Shown here: one piece after another, positions 51,003-62,200 of the stretch
How the letters are laid out: every line of letters begins with the position of its first letter
Numbering within the stretch: position 1 is the stretch's first letter
Assembly (NCBI GenBank): GCA_965217075.1
Contig: CBDCHC010000001.1
Span: forward strand, 138,554 to 202,553
Direction: 5' to 3'
From: CBDCHC01 sp965217075
GTDB lineage: Bacteria; Pseudomonadota; Gammaproteobacteria; PS1; Pseudothioglobaceae
DNA: 64,000 nt
Made by a program: the position numbers and the translations under genes
Notes under the pieces: model-generated
What the model was told of the DNA's origin: nothing
Databases searched by the model: none
The model's input: the letters and a program-made list of their open reading frames with translations, nothing else

Positions 51003-51992
51003 TTATTTATAATAAGATAACATTTTTTCTACTTCATTTTTAGAGCCTAAAATTACTGGCACTCTTTGGTGAATACTTTTTGGTTGAATTTCTAAGATAC
51101 GCTCATAACCAGTAACGCTTAAACCACCAGCTTGCTCAATAATAAAACTAATAGGATTGGCTTCATACATAAGTCTTAATTTACCACCTACATCTTTATT
51201 TCTATCATCAACAGGATACATAAAAATACCGCCACGAATTATAATACGATAAACCTCAGCAACCATTGATGCTACCCAGCGCATATTATATCTTTTACCT
51301 AAAACCCCAGTTTCACCTTTTAAACAATCAGCTATATAACGCTGTACAGGTGGCTCCCAAAACCTTTGATTAGACATATTAATAGCAAATTCTTGCGTAT
51401 TTGTTGGAATTTTGACATTATCAGCAGTTAAAATATATTCGCCTACAGATCTGTCTAATGCAAATAAAGCCACACCACTACCTGTTGTAAGCACTAAGGT
51501 AGTATATTGACCATAAACTACAAAACCACTACATAATTGTTTAGTGCCATTTTGCGATAAATAATCATTTAATTCTGGTTTATTATTGCCTTGAGGGTTT
51601 TTAATAATAGAAAATATAGTACCAACTGAGATATTAACATCAACATTAGACGAACCGTCTAAGGGATCAAAAAATATAAGATATTTGCCTCTATCGTATT
51701 CATTAGGAATAGCAATTGGATCATCAACTTCCTCAGAACCCATGCCAGCTAAAAGACCTGTAGTTTTTAAATGATTAAATTTTATATCATGAGTAATAAT
51801 ATCTAACTTTTTTTGCTCTTCATCTTGAATATTAATACTACCAGCTAAGCCAAGCACACCATCTAATACTGCCTTGTTTATAGTATGTGAAATAGTTTTA
51901 GTTGCTGATGCTACTTCATTAATTAATTCTAACAGGTCATGTTCAAGGTTTTTACCTTTTAAAAATTGTCTTAGATTTATATTTTCTTTCAT
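51003..51992 (-). CDS. fbp: Fructose-1,6-bisphosphatase class I
   Basis: 329 residues; F1,6BP to F6P in gluconeogenesis or the Calvin cycle. Metal and substrate motifs: GMGSEEVDDP, FFDPLDGSSNVDVNISVGTIFSI (about residues 108-130), MRWVASMVAEVYRIIIRGGIFMYP and EQAGGLS. Its presence between fba and adk makes the operon suitable for sugar-phosphate synthesis; PPi-dependent PFK is the substitute in some sulfur-oxidising symbionts that lack FBPase. Confidence 0.96.
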   Translation of the reverse strand: MKENINLRQFLKGKNLEHDLLELINEVASATKTISHTINKAVLDGVLGLAGSINIQDEEQKKLDIITHDIKFNHLKTTGLLAGMGSEEVDDPIAIPNEYDRGKYLIFFDPLDGSSNVDVNISVGTIFSIIKNPQGNNKPELNDYLSQNGTKQLCSGFVVYGQYTTLVLTTGSGVALFALDRSVGEYILTADNVKIPTNTQEFAINMSNQRFWEPPVQRYIADCLKGETGVLGKRYNMRWVASMVAEVYRIIIRGGIFMYPVDDRNKDVGGKLRLMYEANPISFIIEQAGGLSVTGYERILEIQPKSIHQRVPVILGSKNEVEKMLSYYK

Positions 51993-52004
51993 AATATATT
52001 TTAT

Positions 52005-53066
52005 TTAAATAATTTTTGCATTCAACTTACCGTTGGTGTAATTGTTGCTCATTTTTTCTAGTGAAATAACTTTAATCTTACTAGCCTGTCCAGCACTACC
52101 AAACGACTCAAACCTTGCTGCACAAATATCACTCATAGCATTAGTTGCCTCTTTTAAAAATTTACGCGGATCAAAATTAGCTGTATTTTCAGCTAAAAAT
52201 TTACGCACAGCACCAGTTGATGCCATTCTTAAATCAGTATCAATATTTACCTTGCGCACTCCATGTTTAATTCCCTCAGTAATTTCAGCCACAGGAACCC
52301 CATAAGTTTGCCCCATATCACCACCATAATTATTAATAATAGCCAGCCATTCTTGTGGTACACTTGATGAGCCATGCATTACCAAATGAGTATTTGGAAT
52401 TCTTTGATGTATCTCTTTGATTCTATCAATTCTTAAAACATCTCCTGTTGGCTCTTTAGTAAATTTATATGCTCCATGACTAGTACCAATTGCAATTGCT
52501 AAAGCATCAACATTAGTAGCTTTAACAAAATCAGCTGCTTCTTCAACTGAGGTAAGCAGTAAATCTAAATCTAGTTTGCCCTCAGCACCATGTCCATCTT
52601 CTTCGCCCATTTCACCCGTTTCTAAAGAACCTAAACAACCAAGCTCTCCTTCTACAGAAACCCCGCAAGCGTGCGCTATATTTACTACTGTTTTAGTTAC
52701 ATTTACATTATAATCAAATGATGCTGGAGTTTTCATATCAGCCTCTAAAGAGCCATCCATCATTACTGATGAAAATCCAGACTGGATAGAACGTATACAA
52801 ACAGCAGGCTCACTACCATGGTCCTGATGCATAACAACTGGAATATGAGGATACATTTCAATAGCAGCGGATATCAAATGGCGTAAAAATGGCTCACCAG
52901 CATAATTTCTTGCACCAGCTGATCCCTGCATAATAACAGGACTACCAGTTTTATCGGCAGCAATCATAATAGCATGTACTTGCTCCATATTATTTACATT
53001 AAATGCTGGCATACCATAACTATTTTCTGCTGCATGGTCTAATAATTGTCTCATTGAAATAAGCAT
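52005..53066 (-). CDS. fba: Fructose-bisphosphate aldolase, class II
   Basis: Zn aldolase, 353 residues, CbbA-like subclass. YGMPAFNVNNMEQ near the start, VVMHQDHGSEP with metal His, FSSVMMDGSLEAD, GVSVEGELGCLG, LAIAIGTSHGAYK, HLVMHGSSSVPQEW and VRKVNIDTDLRMA. It works in both directions between triose phosphates and F1,6BP/sedoheptulose-1,7-bisphosphate. It lies between pyk (20 bp) and fbp (12 bp). Confidence 0.96.
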   Translation of the reverse strand: MLISMRQLLDHAAENSYGMPAFNVNNMEQVHAIMIAADKTGSPVIMQGSAGARNYAGEPFLRHLISAAIEMYPHIPVVMHQDHGSEPAVCIRSIQSGFSSVMMDGSLEADMKTPASFDYNVNVTKTVVNIAHACGVSVEGELGCLGSLETGEMGEEDGHGAEGKLDLDLLLTSVEEAADFVKATNVDALAIAIGTSHGAYKFTKEPTGDVLRIDRIKEIHQRIPNTHLVMHGSSSVPQEWLAIINNYGGDMGQTYGVPVAEITEGIKHGVRKVNIDTDLRMASTGAVRKFLAENTANFDPRKFLKEATNAMSDICAARFESFGSAGQASKIKVISLEKMSNNYTNGKLNAKII

Positions 53067-53086
53067 AATTTTCTCCTTTTTTTTAA

Positions 53087-54526
53087 TTAATAACTAACTT
53101 GTCCTACCTTAATAATTTTCATTAAATTTGTACCACCTGTTGTACCCTTATAATTACCTTTAGTAATAAGAGCTAAATCATCATTTTTAACATAACCAAT
53201 TTTTAATAATAAATTTACAACATCTTTATTAACTTTATCCCAGTCTCCTGTTAATTTAAAAAAATAAGGATGTACACCTCTATATAAAGTTACCTTTTGT
53301 AGAGTTTTTATATTATCAGACATAGCAAAAATCGGTACTTTAGAGCTGATTCTTGACATCCATAATGTTGTGCTACCACTTTGTGTTAAAGCAGTAATTA
53401 CTTTGATTTTTAAATGATTAGCAGCATACATAGCAGACATTGCTATCGCTTCATCAATCGCATTAAATTTTTCATTAATACGATGTTTTGAGTTTTTAAC
53501 AGTTGGGTTTTTTTCAGTTTCAAAACAAACATCGTGCATTATTTTTACTGCATTTTCTGGAAAATTACCTGCTGCAGTTTCTGCTGATAACATTACTGCA
53601 TCAGTGCCGTCTAATACTGCGTTTGCTACATCAAATACCTCAGCACGTGTTGGTACTGGATTTTCTATCATTGATTCAAGCATTTGTGTAGCTGTTATGA
53701 CTACTTTATTATGCACTCGTGCTAATTTAATTAATCTTTTTTGCGCTGCTGGCAATAATGGATCACCTATCTCAACTCCCAAATCACCTCTAGCAACCAT
53801 AATTCCTGCTGACTCTTGTATTATATCTATAATAACATCTTCTACTAAGGCCTCAGCTCTTTCTATTTTGGCAATAATTCCAGCAGTAGAGCCAGCCTCT
53901 TTTAATAACTTTTTTGCATAACGAATATCATTGCCACTTACAGGAAATGATAAAGCAACATAATCAGCATCTGCCTTAGCTGCAATTAAAATATCTACCT
54001 TATCTTTTGCTGTTAAAGCATCTGCTGATAAACCACCGCCACGTAAATTAATGCCTTTATGATCTGATAATACACCACCTTGTTGTACTATGGTTATAAT
54101 TTTATTACAATCAATTTTACTAACTTTAAGTACCACTTTACCGTCATCAAGCAATAAAACATCGTTTGGTTTTACCTCTTGTGGCAGAGCTTTATAATCA
54201 ATGCCAACTTCTTGTTGATTGCCTTTTGTTGATGCTAAATCAGCATTAAGAGTAAAATTATCGCCAACATTTAAACTTATTTTTTGGTTATCTATAAATG
54301 ATGCTATACGAATTTTAGGTCCCTGCAAATCCATTAAAATACCTATAGGAATATTAGTTTTTTTGCTATAATTTCTAACTCGCTGAACTCTATTTAAATG
54401 CTCTTTATCGTTACCATGTGAAAAATTAATGCGAACAACATTAACACCAGCAGCTAAAACTTTTTCTAATATATCGCCTTTATCTGTTGCAGGGCCTAAT
54501 GTAGCAACAATTTTTGTTCTTCTCAT
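53087..54526 (-). CDS. pyk: Pyruvate kinase
   Basis: 479 residues from the ATG at 54526, which shares a base with the pgk stop (TGATG); an adjoining TTG would add one residue. Motifs RRTKIVATLGPAT, VRINFSHGN, MDLQGPKIRIA, DKVDILIAAKADADYVALSFPVSG, IIAKIERAEAL, IMVARGDLGVEIG, ITATQMLESMIENPVPTRAEV and LSAETAAGNFP. Makes pyruvate and ATP from PEP; its place in this operon links sugar and pyruvate metabolism. Confidence 0.97.
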   Translation of the reverse strand: MRRTKIVATLGPATDKGDILEKVLAAGVNVVRINFSHGNDKEHLNRVQRVRNYSKKTNIPIGILMDLQGPKIRIASFIDNQKISLNVGDNFTLNADLASTKGNQQEVGIDYKALPQEVKPNDVLLLDDGKVVLKVSKIDCNKIITIVQQGGVLSDHKGINLRGGGLSADALTAKDKVDILIAAKADADYVALSFPVSGNDIRYAKKLLKEAGSTAGIIAKIERAEALVEDVIIDIIQESAGIMVARGDLGVEIGDPLLPAAQKRLIKLARVHNKVVITATQMLESMIENPVPTRAEVFDVANAVLDGTDAVMLSAETAAGNFPENAVKIMHDVCFETEKNPTVKNSKHRINEKFNAIDEAIAMSAMYAANHLKIKVITALTQSGSTTLWMSRISSKVPIFAMSDNIKTLQKVTLYRGVHPYFFKLTGDWDKVNKDVVNLLLKIGYVKNDDLALITKGNYKGTTGGTNLMKIIKVGQVSY

Positions 54527-55695
54527 CAATTACCTTCTTGTGCTCTTTGTTTTAGAATTTCTACAGCTGGCAAAGGCTTTCCTTCTAAAAATTCTAAAAA
54601 TGCACCACCACCGGTTGAAATATAAGAAATTTTATCGGCAATATTATATTTATCAACTGCTGCTAAAGTATCGCCGCCACCTGCAATAGAAAATGCAGGG
54701 CTATTAGCAATAGCAATAGATAAATCTTTAGTGCCATTGCCAAACTGATCAAATTCAAATACACCAACTGGACCATTCCAAACTATTGTGCCTGCGCTTT
54801 CCATAATTTTAGCCAGCTCTTCTGCAGAATTTGGCCCTATATCAAAAATCATATCATCGTCTGCCACTACATCAGTATTTTTTATTTCTGCCGCTGCATT
54901 TTCACTAAATTCTTTACCACAAACTACATCAGCTGGTACCGGAATATCACAAGTTTCCATTAATTTTTTAGCTGTAGGAATTAAATCATGCTCGTATAAA
55001 GATTTACCAACATTATATCCTTGAGCAGCAATAAAAGTATTAGCTATACCACCACCTACTACTAACTTATCTACTATCTTAGATAAGCTTTCAAGTACAG
55101 TTAATTTAGTAGATACTTTAGAGCCACCAACTATAGCAACCATTGGACGCTTAGGATTATCAAGCGCTTCAGCTAAAGCTTTTAATTCTCCTGATAATAA
55201 AGGACCGCTACATGCAATTTTAGCGTATTTAGCAATACCATGCGTTGATGCTTGGGCTCTATGTGCCGTACCAAATGCATCCATCACAAAAACATCACAA
55301 AGATTCGCCATTTTTTTTGCTAAATCATCATCGTTGACTTTTTCGCCAATATTAAAACGCACATTCTCACACAAAATTATTTCACCACTATTAATTTCAA
55401 TACCATCAAGCCAATCTTTTTCTAATTTTACTTTTTTACCTAATAACTCGCTTAATTTTTCTGCTACTGGTTTTAAAGAAAATTCTTCGCTATATTTGCC
55501 TTCTGTCGGACGCCCAAGATGAGACATCAACATAATAGCAGCGCCTTTTTCAAGTGCTAATTTAATTGTAGGAATTGAAGATCTAATTCTTTTATCGCTA
55601 GTAACAATACCATTTTTAATTGGCACATTTAAATCTTGACGAATTAAAACTCTTTTATTAGCTACTGTTAAATCTTTAAAATTAATAACTTCCAT
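54526..55695 (-). CDS. pgk: Phosphoglycerate kinase
   Basis: 389 residues from the ATG at 55695 (MEVINFKDLTVANKRVLIRQ), which fits the family start; a farther in-frame start would overlap gap. Motifs RQDLNVP, MLMSHLGRPTEG, NVRFNIGE, DAFGTAHRAQAST, GPLLSGEL, VGGSKVSTK, VWNGPVGVFE and GGGDTLAAV. ATP-linked conversion between 3-PGA and 1,3-BPG. Confidence 0.97.
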   Translation of the reverse strand: MEVINFKDLTVANKRVLIRQDLNVPIKNGIVTSDKRIRSSIPTIKLALEKGAAIMLMSHLGRPTEGKYSEEFSLKPVAEKLSELLGKKVKLEKDWLDGIEINSGEIILCENVRFNIGEKVNDDDLAKKMANLCDVFVMDAFGTAHRAQASTHGIAKYAKIACSGPLLSGELKALAEALDNPKRPMVAIVGGSKVSTKLTVLESLSKIVDKLVVGGGIANTFIAAQGYNVGKSLYEHDLIPTAKKLMETCDIPVPADVVCGKEFSENAAAEIKNTDVVADDDMIFDIGPNSAEELAKIMESAGTIVWNGPVGVFEFDQFGNGTKDLSIAIANSPAFSIAGGGDTLAAVDKYNIADKISYISTGGGAFLEFLEGKPLPAVEILKQRAQEGN

Positions 55696-55696
55696 A

Positions 55697-56698
55697 TTAT
55701 TTACTAACAAATTCAACTAAACGCAACATATTACAAGTATAACCATATTCATTATCATACCAAGATACTAATTTTACAAATGAGTCATCTAAAGCAATAC
55801 CAGCGCCTGCATCAAAAATTGATGAAAAACCAATGCCGCGAAAATCACTGGAAACTACGCTGTCTTCTGTGTAAGAAAGCGTTGCACTCATATCGCCACT
55901 ACTAGCAGCTTCTTTCATTTTAAAACATATTTCATCGTAACTTGTGCCTTTATTTAACTCTACAGTTAAATCAACAACTGATACATCAACTGATGGAATA
56001 CGAAATGCCATTCCAGTTAATTTACCACTTAACTCAGGCAATACTCTACCAACAGCTTTAGCAGCACCAGTTGATGATGGAATAATATTTTCAAACACAC
56101 TACGACCACCTCTCCAGTCTTTTAAACTTGGGCTATCAACTGTTTTTTGGGTTGCAGTAGCAGCATGAACAGTAGTCATTAAACCTCTTTTAATGCCCCA
56201 ATTATCATTTACAACTTTAGCGATTGGCGCTAAACAATTAGTGGTACAAGAAGCAGCAGAAACAATTGCTTCTCCGTTATATTTATTATGATTAACTCCA
56301 TACACAAACATTGGTGTATCATCTTTAGATGGTGCTGATTGTACAACTTTTTTAGCACCAGCATCAATATGCGCCTTACACGATTCAGTAGTTAAGAAAA
56401 ATCCAGTACAATCAATTATTAATTCTGCACCAACCTCGTCCCATTTTAAATTAGCAGGGCTTCTTTCAGCACTTAAACGAATTTTTTTACCATCAACAAT
56501 AAAATTATTACCGTCAACTACTACATTGCCACCAAAACGACCATGTGCAGTATCATATTTAAGCATATATGCTAAATAATCATTATCAAGTAAATCATTA
56601 ATGCCAACTACTTCTAATGTTGGAAAATCTTTAGCTATGGCACGAAATACCATTCTACCAATACGACCAAAACCATTTATCCCTACTTTAATTGTCAT
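55697..56698 (-). CDS. gap: Glyceraldehyde-3-phosphate dehydrogenase, type I
   Basis: 333 residues: GINGFGRIGRMVFRA (NAD loop), INDLLDNDYLAYMLKYDTAHG, active-site SAASCTTNCLAPIAKV (Cys about 152), HAATATQKTVDSPSLKDWRGGRS and WYDNEYGYTCNML. The residue after the first NAD strand (GIND, Asn-Asp) points to NAD rather than NADP preference, though dual use cannot be excluded. Between tkt and pgk in the operon. Confidence 0.97.
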   Translation of the reverse strand: MTIKVGINGFGRIGRMVFRAIAKDFPTLEVVGINDLLDNDYLAYMLKYDTAHGRFGGNVVVDGNNFIVDGKKIRLSAERSPANLKWDEVGAELIIDCTGFFLTTESCKAHIDAGAKKVVQSAPSKDDTPMFVYGVNHNKYNGEAIVSAASCTTNCLAPIAKVVNDNWGIKRGLMTTVHAATATQKTVDSPSLKDWRGGRSVFENIIPSSTGAAKAVGRVLPELSGKLTGMAFRIPSVDVSVVDLTVELNKGTSYDEICFKMKEAASSGDMSATLSYTEDSVVSSDFRGIGFSSIFDAGAGIALDDSFVKLVSWYDNEYGYTCNMLRLVEFVSK

Positions 56699-56714
56699 TT
56701 TATCTCCTCTTTTA

Positions 56715-58700
56715 TTAACTGATTATTTTTTTTGCAGTAGCTACAACATTATCAACTGTAAAGCCAAATTCTTTAAATAACTCTTCTGCTGGCGCACTCT
56801 CACCAAAAGTTGTCATACAAACAATACCACCATCTAAACCAACATATTTATACCAGCCATCGCCAACACCAGCTTCAATTGCTACTCTTTTAACGCCTGG
56901 TATTAAAACTGCGTCTTTATATTCTTGTGTTTGTTCGTCAAAAGCATTAGTACAAGGCATTGAAACCACGCGAACATTTTCACTCATTATCTTAGCCGCT
57001 TCAACAGCTAAGGATATTTCTGAGCCAGTAGCAATCAAAATAATATCTGCAGTACCATTACAATCTTTAAGTACATAACCGCCTTTTTCAATATCTTTAA
57101 TTTGCTGTTTAGTTCTTGTCATTGGTGTTAAACTTTGTCTTGAAAATACTAAAGCAGTTGGTGCTTTATCTCTTAAAATTGCAATCTTCCAAGCAACTGC
57201 ACTTTCAATTGCATCACAAGCACGCCAACTATGAAAACCAGGAATCATGCGTATAGTTGCCATTTGTTCAACTGGTTGATGTGTAGGTCCATCTTCACCC
57301 AAACCAATAGAATCATGTGTATAAACATAAATTGTACCAATTTTCATTAATGCTGACATTCTAAGAGCATTACGCATAAACTCCATAAACATAAAAAATG
57401 TTGCACCATAAATTTTAAAACCACCATGCAAAACCATACCATTCATCATATGCGCCATGCCAAATTCTCTAACACCCCAAGAAATATAATTACCATTAGC
57501 ATTTTTTGCATTAACCTTAACAGTACCTGACCAATTAGTTAAATTTGAACCTGTTAAATCAGCTGAACCACCAAATAACTCTGGTAAAAGAGGGCCTATA
57601 GCTTCAATAGCATTTTGTGATGCTTTACGAGATGCAATGTTTGGCATTTCTTCTTGTGTTTTAGCGATATAGTTATCCATTTCAGCACTAAAATTAGTTG
57701 GTAATTCACCCGCCATACGGCGTGTAAATTCAGCTGCTTCTAAAGGAAATTCTGCTTTATAAGCAGCAAATTTATCATTCCAAGTTTTTTCGTCTTTAGC
57801 GCCTTGCTCTATATGACTCCAAGCCTTATAAATATCAGCTGGAATCTCAAATGGTGCATAATCCCAGCCTAACTCCTTGCGAACTAATGCAATTTCTTTA
57901 TCACCAAGCGGAGCACCATGACAATTATGCGAGCCGCATAAGTTTGGTGAGCCAAAACCAATAATTGTTTTAGTGCAAATTAATGTTGGTTTAGTTGTTT
58001 GTGTTTTGGCTATTATAATTGCATCGTTTACTGCTTTAGTATTATGGCCATCAACCCCACGGATAACATTCCAGCCATAAGATTCAAAACGAGATGCCAC
58101 ATCTTTTTCCATCCAATCAGAAATATGACCATCAATAGATATATCATTATCATCCCAAAAAGCAATTAATTTATTTAATCCTAATGTTCCAGCCATTGCA
58201 CATGATTCATGCGACAAACCTTCCATTAAGCAGCCATCTCCCATAAATACATAAGTATTATGATCAACAATAGTGTGGTTTTTTTTATTAAATTGTGCAG
58301 CTAAAGTACGCTCTGCGATAGCCATGCCAACAGCGTTGGTAATACCCTGACCAAGTGGTCCTGTAGTAGTTTCAATGCCATCTGCATAACCATATTCTGG
58401 GTGCCCTGCTGTTTTAGCGTGCAACTGCCTAAAATTTTTAATATCATCAATACTTAAATTAAAACCAGTTAAATGTAGTAATGAATAAATAAGCATAGAA
58501 CCATGCCCGTTAGACAATACAAACCTATCTCTATCAGCCCATTTAGCATTTTTTGGATTATATTTTAAATGACTATTCCATAATACCTCGGCTATATCAG
58601 CCATACCCATCGGCGCTCCTGGATGACCAGAAGATGCTTTTTGCACGGCGTCCATACTAAGCACCCTAATGGCGTTGGCAAGTTCTCTATTATTAGGCAT
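56715..58700 (-). CDS. tkt: Transketolase
   Basis: ThDP enzyme, 661 residues: NAIRVLSMDAVQKASSGHPG, LSNGHGSMLIYSLLHLTG, GPLGQGITNAVGMAIAE, the ThDP motif FMGDGCLMEGLSHES, TIIGFGSPNLCGSHNCHGAPLG, THDSIGLGEDGPTHQPVEQ and FGESAPAEELFKEFG. First gene of tkt-gap-pgk-pyk-fba-fbp-adk. It is needed in the Calvin cycle and in the pentose phosphate pathway alike. Confidence 0.97.
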   Translation of the reverse strand: MPNNRELANAIRVLSMDAVQKASSGHPGAPMGMADIAEVLWNSHLKYNPKNAKWADRDRFVLSNGHGSMLIYSLLHLTGFNLSIDDIKNFRQLHAKTAGHPEYGYADGIETTTGPLGQGITNAVGMAIAERTLAAQFNKKNHTIVDHNTYVFMGDGCLMEGLSHESCAMAGTLGLNKLIAFWDDNDISIDGHISDWMEKDVASRFESYGWNVIRGVDGHNTKAVNDAIIIAKTQTTKPTLICTKTIIGFGSPNLCGSHNCHGAPLGDKEIALVRKELGWDYAPFEIPADIYKAWSHIEQGAKDEKTWNDKFAAYKAEFPLEAAEFTRRMAGELPTNFSAEMDNYIAKTQEEMPNIASRKASQNAIEAIGPLLPELFGGSADLTGSNLTNWSGTVKVNAKNANGNYISWGVREFGMAHMMNGMVLHGGFKIYGATFFMFMEFMRNALRMSALMKIGTIYVYTHDSIGLGEDGPTHQPVEQMATIRMIPGFHSWRACDAIESAVAWKIAILRDKAPTALVFSRQSLTPMTRTKQQIKDIEKGGYVLKDCNGTADIILIATGSEISLAVEAAKIMSENVRVVSMPCTNAFDEQTQEYKDAVLIPGVKRVAIEAGVGDGWYKYVGLDGGIVCMTTFGESAPAEELFKEFGFTVDNVVATAKKIIS

Positions 58701-59217
58701 AATTTATATCCTTTTTTTACTAACAAAAACTATGTATTTTACTATTAAGCACCAATTTAATCAACTTCAAATTTTATTTTTACTTGTAAACAACTGATAA
58801 TAAAAAAATTTATCATTAAAAATAATTTAATGGAAATAAACTACTAATAACCTAATATCATAACTCATCTATAATGTGTAATTAAATATTTTACTAATTA
58901 AATTCATTGTATGAGATAACAACAACATAAATATAAAACTCCTTAAAATAATATACCTAAATAAAAAAAATATAAATATAGTAAATAAGTTAATTAAAAA
59001 ATTGCTACCAAATATTCTAAAACTACATTACTAATAACTCAATATTTAATTACAGCAAATACAAAAAATTACCTCGTTAAATAAGTAAACACTATTAAGC
59101 GAAGATTTAATTTAAAAGCTTATCTACATTTGCTATAGTGCATATGATTGCAATTAAAATAACTAGCTTATTTTTTAAAATACTTAAATAAATAACATTG
59201 TACTTTTAAAAAGTTAT
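58701..59217. other. Intergenic gap upstream of tkt
   Basis: About 520 bp of very AT-rich sequence with no frame of note. It must carry the promoter of the carbon operon, but no convincing LysR/CbbR-type (T-N11-A) pair or -35/-10 set stood out. No tRNA or known RNA was recognised. Confidence 0.5.
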
Positions 59218-59250
59218 AAAAAAAGCCGCTTATACAAAACGGCTTTTTTT
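59218..59250. terminator. Rho-independent terminator after giant gene 2
   Basis: AAAAAAAGCCG (59218-59228) and CGGCTTTTTTT (59240-59250) form an 11-bp stem (4 bp of it GC) with an 11-base loop and a T tract on either strand. It lies 15 bp past the stop of giant gene 2 (minus) and could also work on the plus strand. Confidence 0.85.
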
Positions 59251-59265
59251 GGTTTTATTAAAATA

Positions 59266-62200
59266 TTATAGAATATAATCATCGCTACCAATAGCAACAT
59301 TATTCTGAATTATAACAGTAAGCTGATCATCAGTAGTAGTAGAATTACCATCACCATCAATTATTATCTTTTTTATGTTGTTAGTATTAGTAATATTAAT
59401 ATAACCTCTTGTGGAGGTGCCTGATTGATAATTAGTTACCGCTGAGAAATCAAGTATATCGCCTTGACCTCCTGGTTTTGCAGGAGCATTGTACTCCCCA
59501 CTAAAATCAGTAATGGTAGTAATTGTTCCATAAGAAAAAGTTGTAAAATGAAAAGTATCAGCACCAGCGTCACCAGTTAATATATTATTACCAGTACCAC
59601 CGTAGATATCATCATTAGCAGCGCCACCAGTAATGATATCATTACCTCCTAAACCAAAAATTGTTTGTGCTGTAGTTGCTTTACTATCACCTAAAGTATC
59701 AGCATTCTTAGTACCTATAATATATTCTTTAGCTATTACTGTAAATTCTAAAACATTAGCTGGTTTTGTATTCTCATTACCTGCCACATCTACATAAGCA
59801 ATTTTAAAATTATTAACTCCAGTAGTAAATTTTACATATACAGATGTAGTCCCTCCAAACTTAGAATTAATTTTGGTATAGTCTGAAACAATAGTATCAT
59901 TATTATATATTCTTAGTAGGTTATCATAGTCAGCGCTATTCTGTGCTTTAAATTTAAGATATCCGTAAGCTTTATCTGCTACATATAGATTATCTTGTAT
60001 TATTGTTTTATCTGTTGCATAATCTAAACTAAGATTATTTACTTTAGGAACAGTAGGGGCGATAGAATCAAGGGCAATACCAAGCGCATTACTAGCTGCG
60101 CTGGTATTGCCAGCGGTGTCTGTAGCTTTAGCACTTAGGTTGTTTACTCCTTCATTTAGTGGAGTAGTTAAAGTAGCGTTATAAACACCAGTAGTAGCAT
60201 CTGCTGTAGCACTGCCTACTTCTGTAGTGCCTCTATATATCTTAACTGTAGCGCCTGCCTCAGCTGTGCCAGTTATTGTTGGCTTGGTATTGCTAGTTAT
60301 ATTATCAGTATTATCGCTACCAGTATCGCTTGCAGCTGCTAAAATAATAGTTGGGGTGCTTGGCGCTGTAGTATCAATGGTAATATTAAGCGCACTACTA
60401 GCTGCGCTGGTATTGCCAGCGGTGTCTGTGGCAATAGCTGTGAGCTTATGTGTTCCTTCATTAAGCGCAGTTACAGTAATAATATAATTACCACTAGCAT
60501 CTGCTGTAGCACTGCCTACTTCTATAGCGCCGTTATATATTTTAACTGTAGCGCCTGCTTCAGCTGTGCCAGTTATTGTTGGCTTGGTATTGCTAGTTAT
60601 ATTATCAGTAGTGTTGCTGCCAGTATCGCTTGCAGTTGCTAAAATAATAGTTGGGGTGCTTGGCGCTGTAGTATCAATGGTAATATTAAGCGCACTACTA
60701 GCTGTACTTGTATTACCAGCAGTGTCTGTGGCAATAGCTGTGAGCTTATGTGTTCCTTCATTAAGCGCAGTTACAGTAATAATATAATTACCACTAGCAT
60801 CTGCTGTAGCGCTGCCTACTTCTGTAGTGCCGTTATATATTTTAACTGTAGCGTCTGCTTCAGCTGTGCCAGTTATTATTGGGGTATTATCATTAGTTAT
60901 ATTATCAGTATTGCTGCTGCCAGTATCGCTTGCAGTTGCTAAAACAATAGTTGGAATGCTTGGCGCTGTAGTATCAACGGTAATATTAAGCGCACTACTA
61001 GCTGTACTTGTATTACCAGCAGTGTCTGTGGCAATAGCTGTGAGCTTATGTGTTCCTTCATTAAGCGCAGTTACAGTAATAATATAATTACCACTAGCAT
61101 CTGCTGTAGCGCTGCCTACTTCTGTAGTGCCGTTATATATTTTAACTGTAGCGTCTGCTTCAGCTGTGCCAGTTATTATTGGCTTGGTATTGCTAGTTAT
61201 ATTATCAGTAGTGTTGCTGCCAGTATCGCTTGCATCTGCTAAGTCAATAGTTGGGGTGCTTGGCGCTGTATTATCAACTACTAAGTCAGTTGTAACGCTT
61301 GTAGGGATAGTTAAACTAGCATTAGTACCATTACTTACAATAGTTGCGCCGTTTAAATTAATAGCACTAATGCTAACAACTCCATCACCTGTTGGTGTAA
61401 TAGTTGCTGCGAATACTAATTTAGTAGCAGTAGAATTTGCGCTATCGTAATTAGCTGTAACTGTTGTGCCATTAAAATCAACACCTATAGTTGGTGTGCC
61501 AGCAGTTGTATTTACTGTTACAGGTTCACTTATATTAAGAGTAAAGATAACGCTATCACCGCTTTTAACTAAATTATCAGCATCATTATGTGTAGCAGAA
61601 CTAATAGTTGGTGCATCAACCGCTTCTACTGTAAATGTATCCTCTACAAAAAGACCGTTTTGATCTGTAGCTTTAACAGTAACGTCTACAGCTGCTGCTG
61701 ATGCTGGTGGAGTACCTGTTAAGATACCTGTAGTAGGGTTAATACTTAACCAGCTAGGGCTAGTTGTCAGAGAATAAGTAAGTGTAGTGTTATCATCTTG
61801 ATCAGTAAAGTTAGCTGTTACATTTAAAGTAAAGCCTCCTCCTGTAGTAGGTACTTTTTGATCAGCAATTGCTGATACTACTGTAGGAGCTTCGTTAACA
61901 TCTGTTAAATTAACAGTAATATTTTCAGTGGCTGTATTGCCAACAGTATCTGTAATATCTACTGTAATACTATAACTTTTTTTAGCTTCAAAATCACCAT
62001 TTGTGTTAAGAGCTAGTGTGCCACCTGTTAAAGTAAAATTAGTTGCATCTGCGCCTGCAAGATTACTAAATGTAGCGCTAGTATCAGCTGATGCTAGGTC
62101 GGCTACAGTTGTAGTTCCTTCATCTATAGATATTGTTTTATTAGTAATAGTTGGTGCGGTATTATCAACTACTAAGTCAGTAGTAATTGCACTTGTAGGG

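Noticed and set aside
50358..58700. Proof of autotrophy by the Calvin cycle
   Set aside because: No RuBisCO or phosphoribulokinase in the window; the same gene order occurs in heterotrophic gammaproteobacteria.
58701..59217. tRNA or small RNA in the long AT-rich gap before tkt
   Set aside because: No cloverleaf-like set of stems, no GTTC-type T-loop and no conserved RNA pattern could be seen.
59266..59787. Short RTX gene starting with GTG at 59787
   Set aside because: The frame is open upstream to the window edge with coherent Ig-repeat coding, so 59787 is an internal Val codon.
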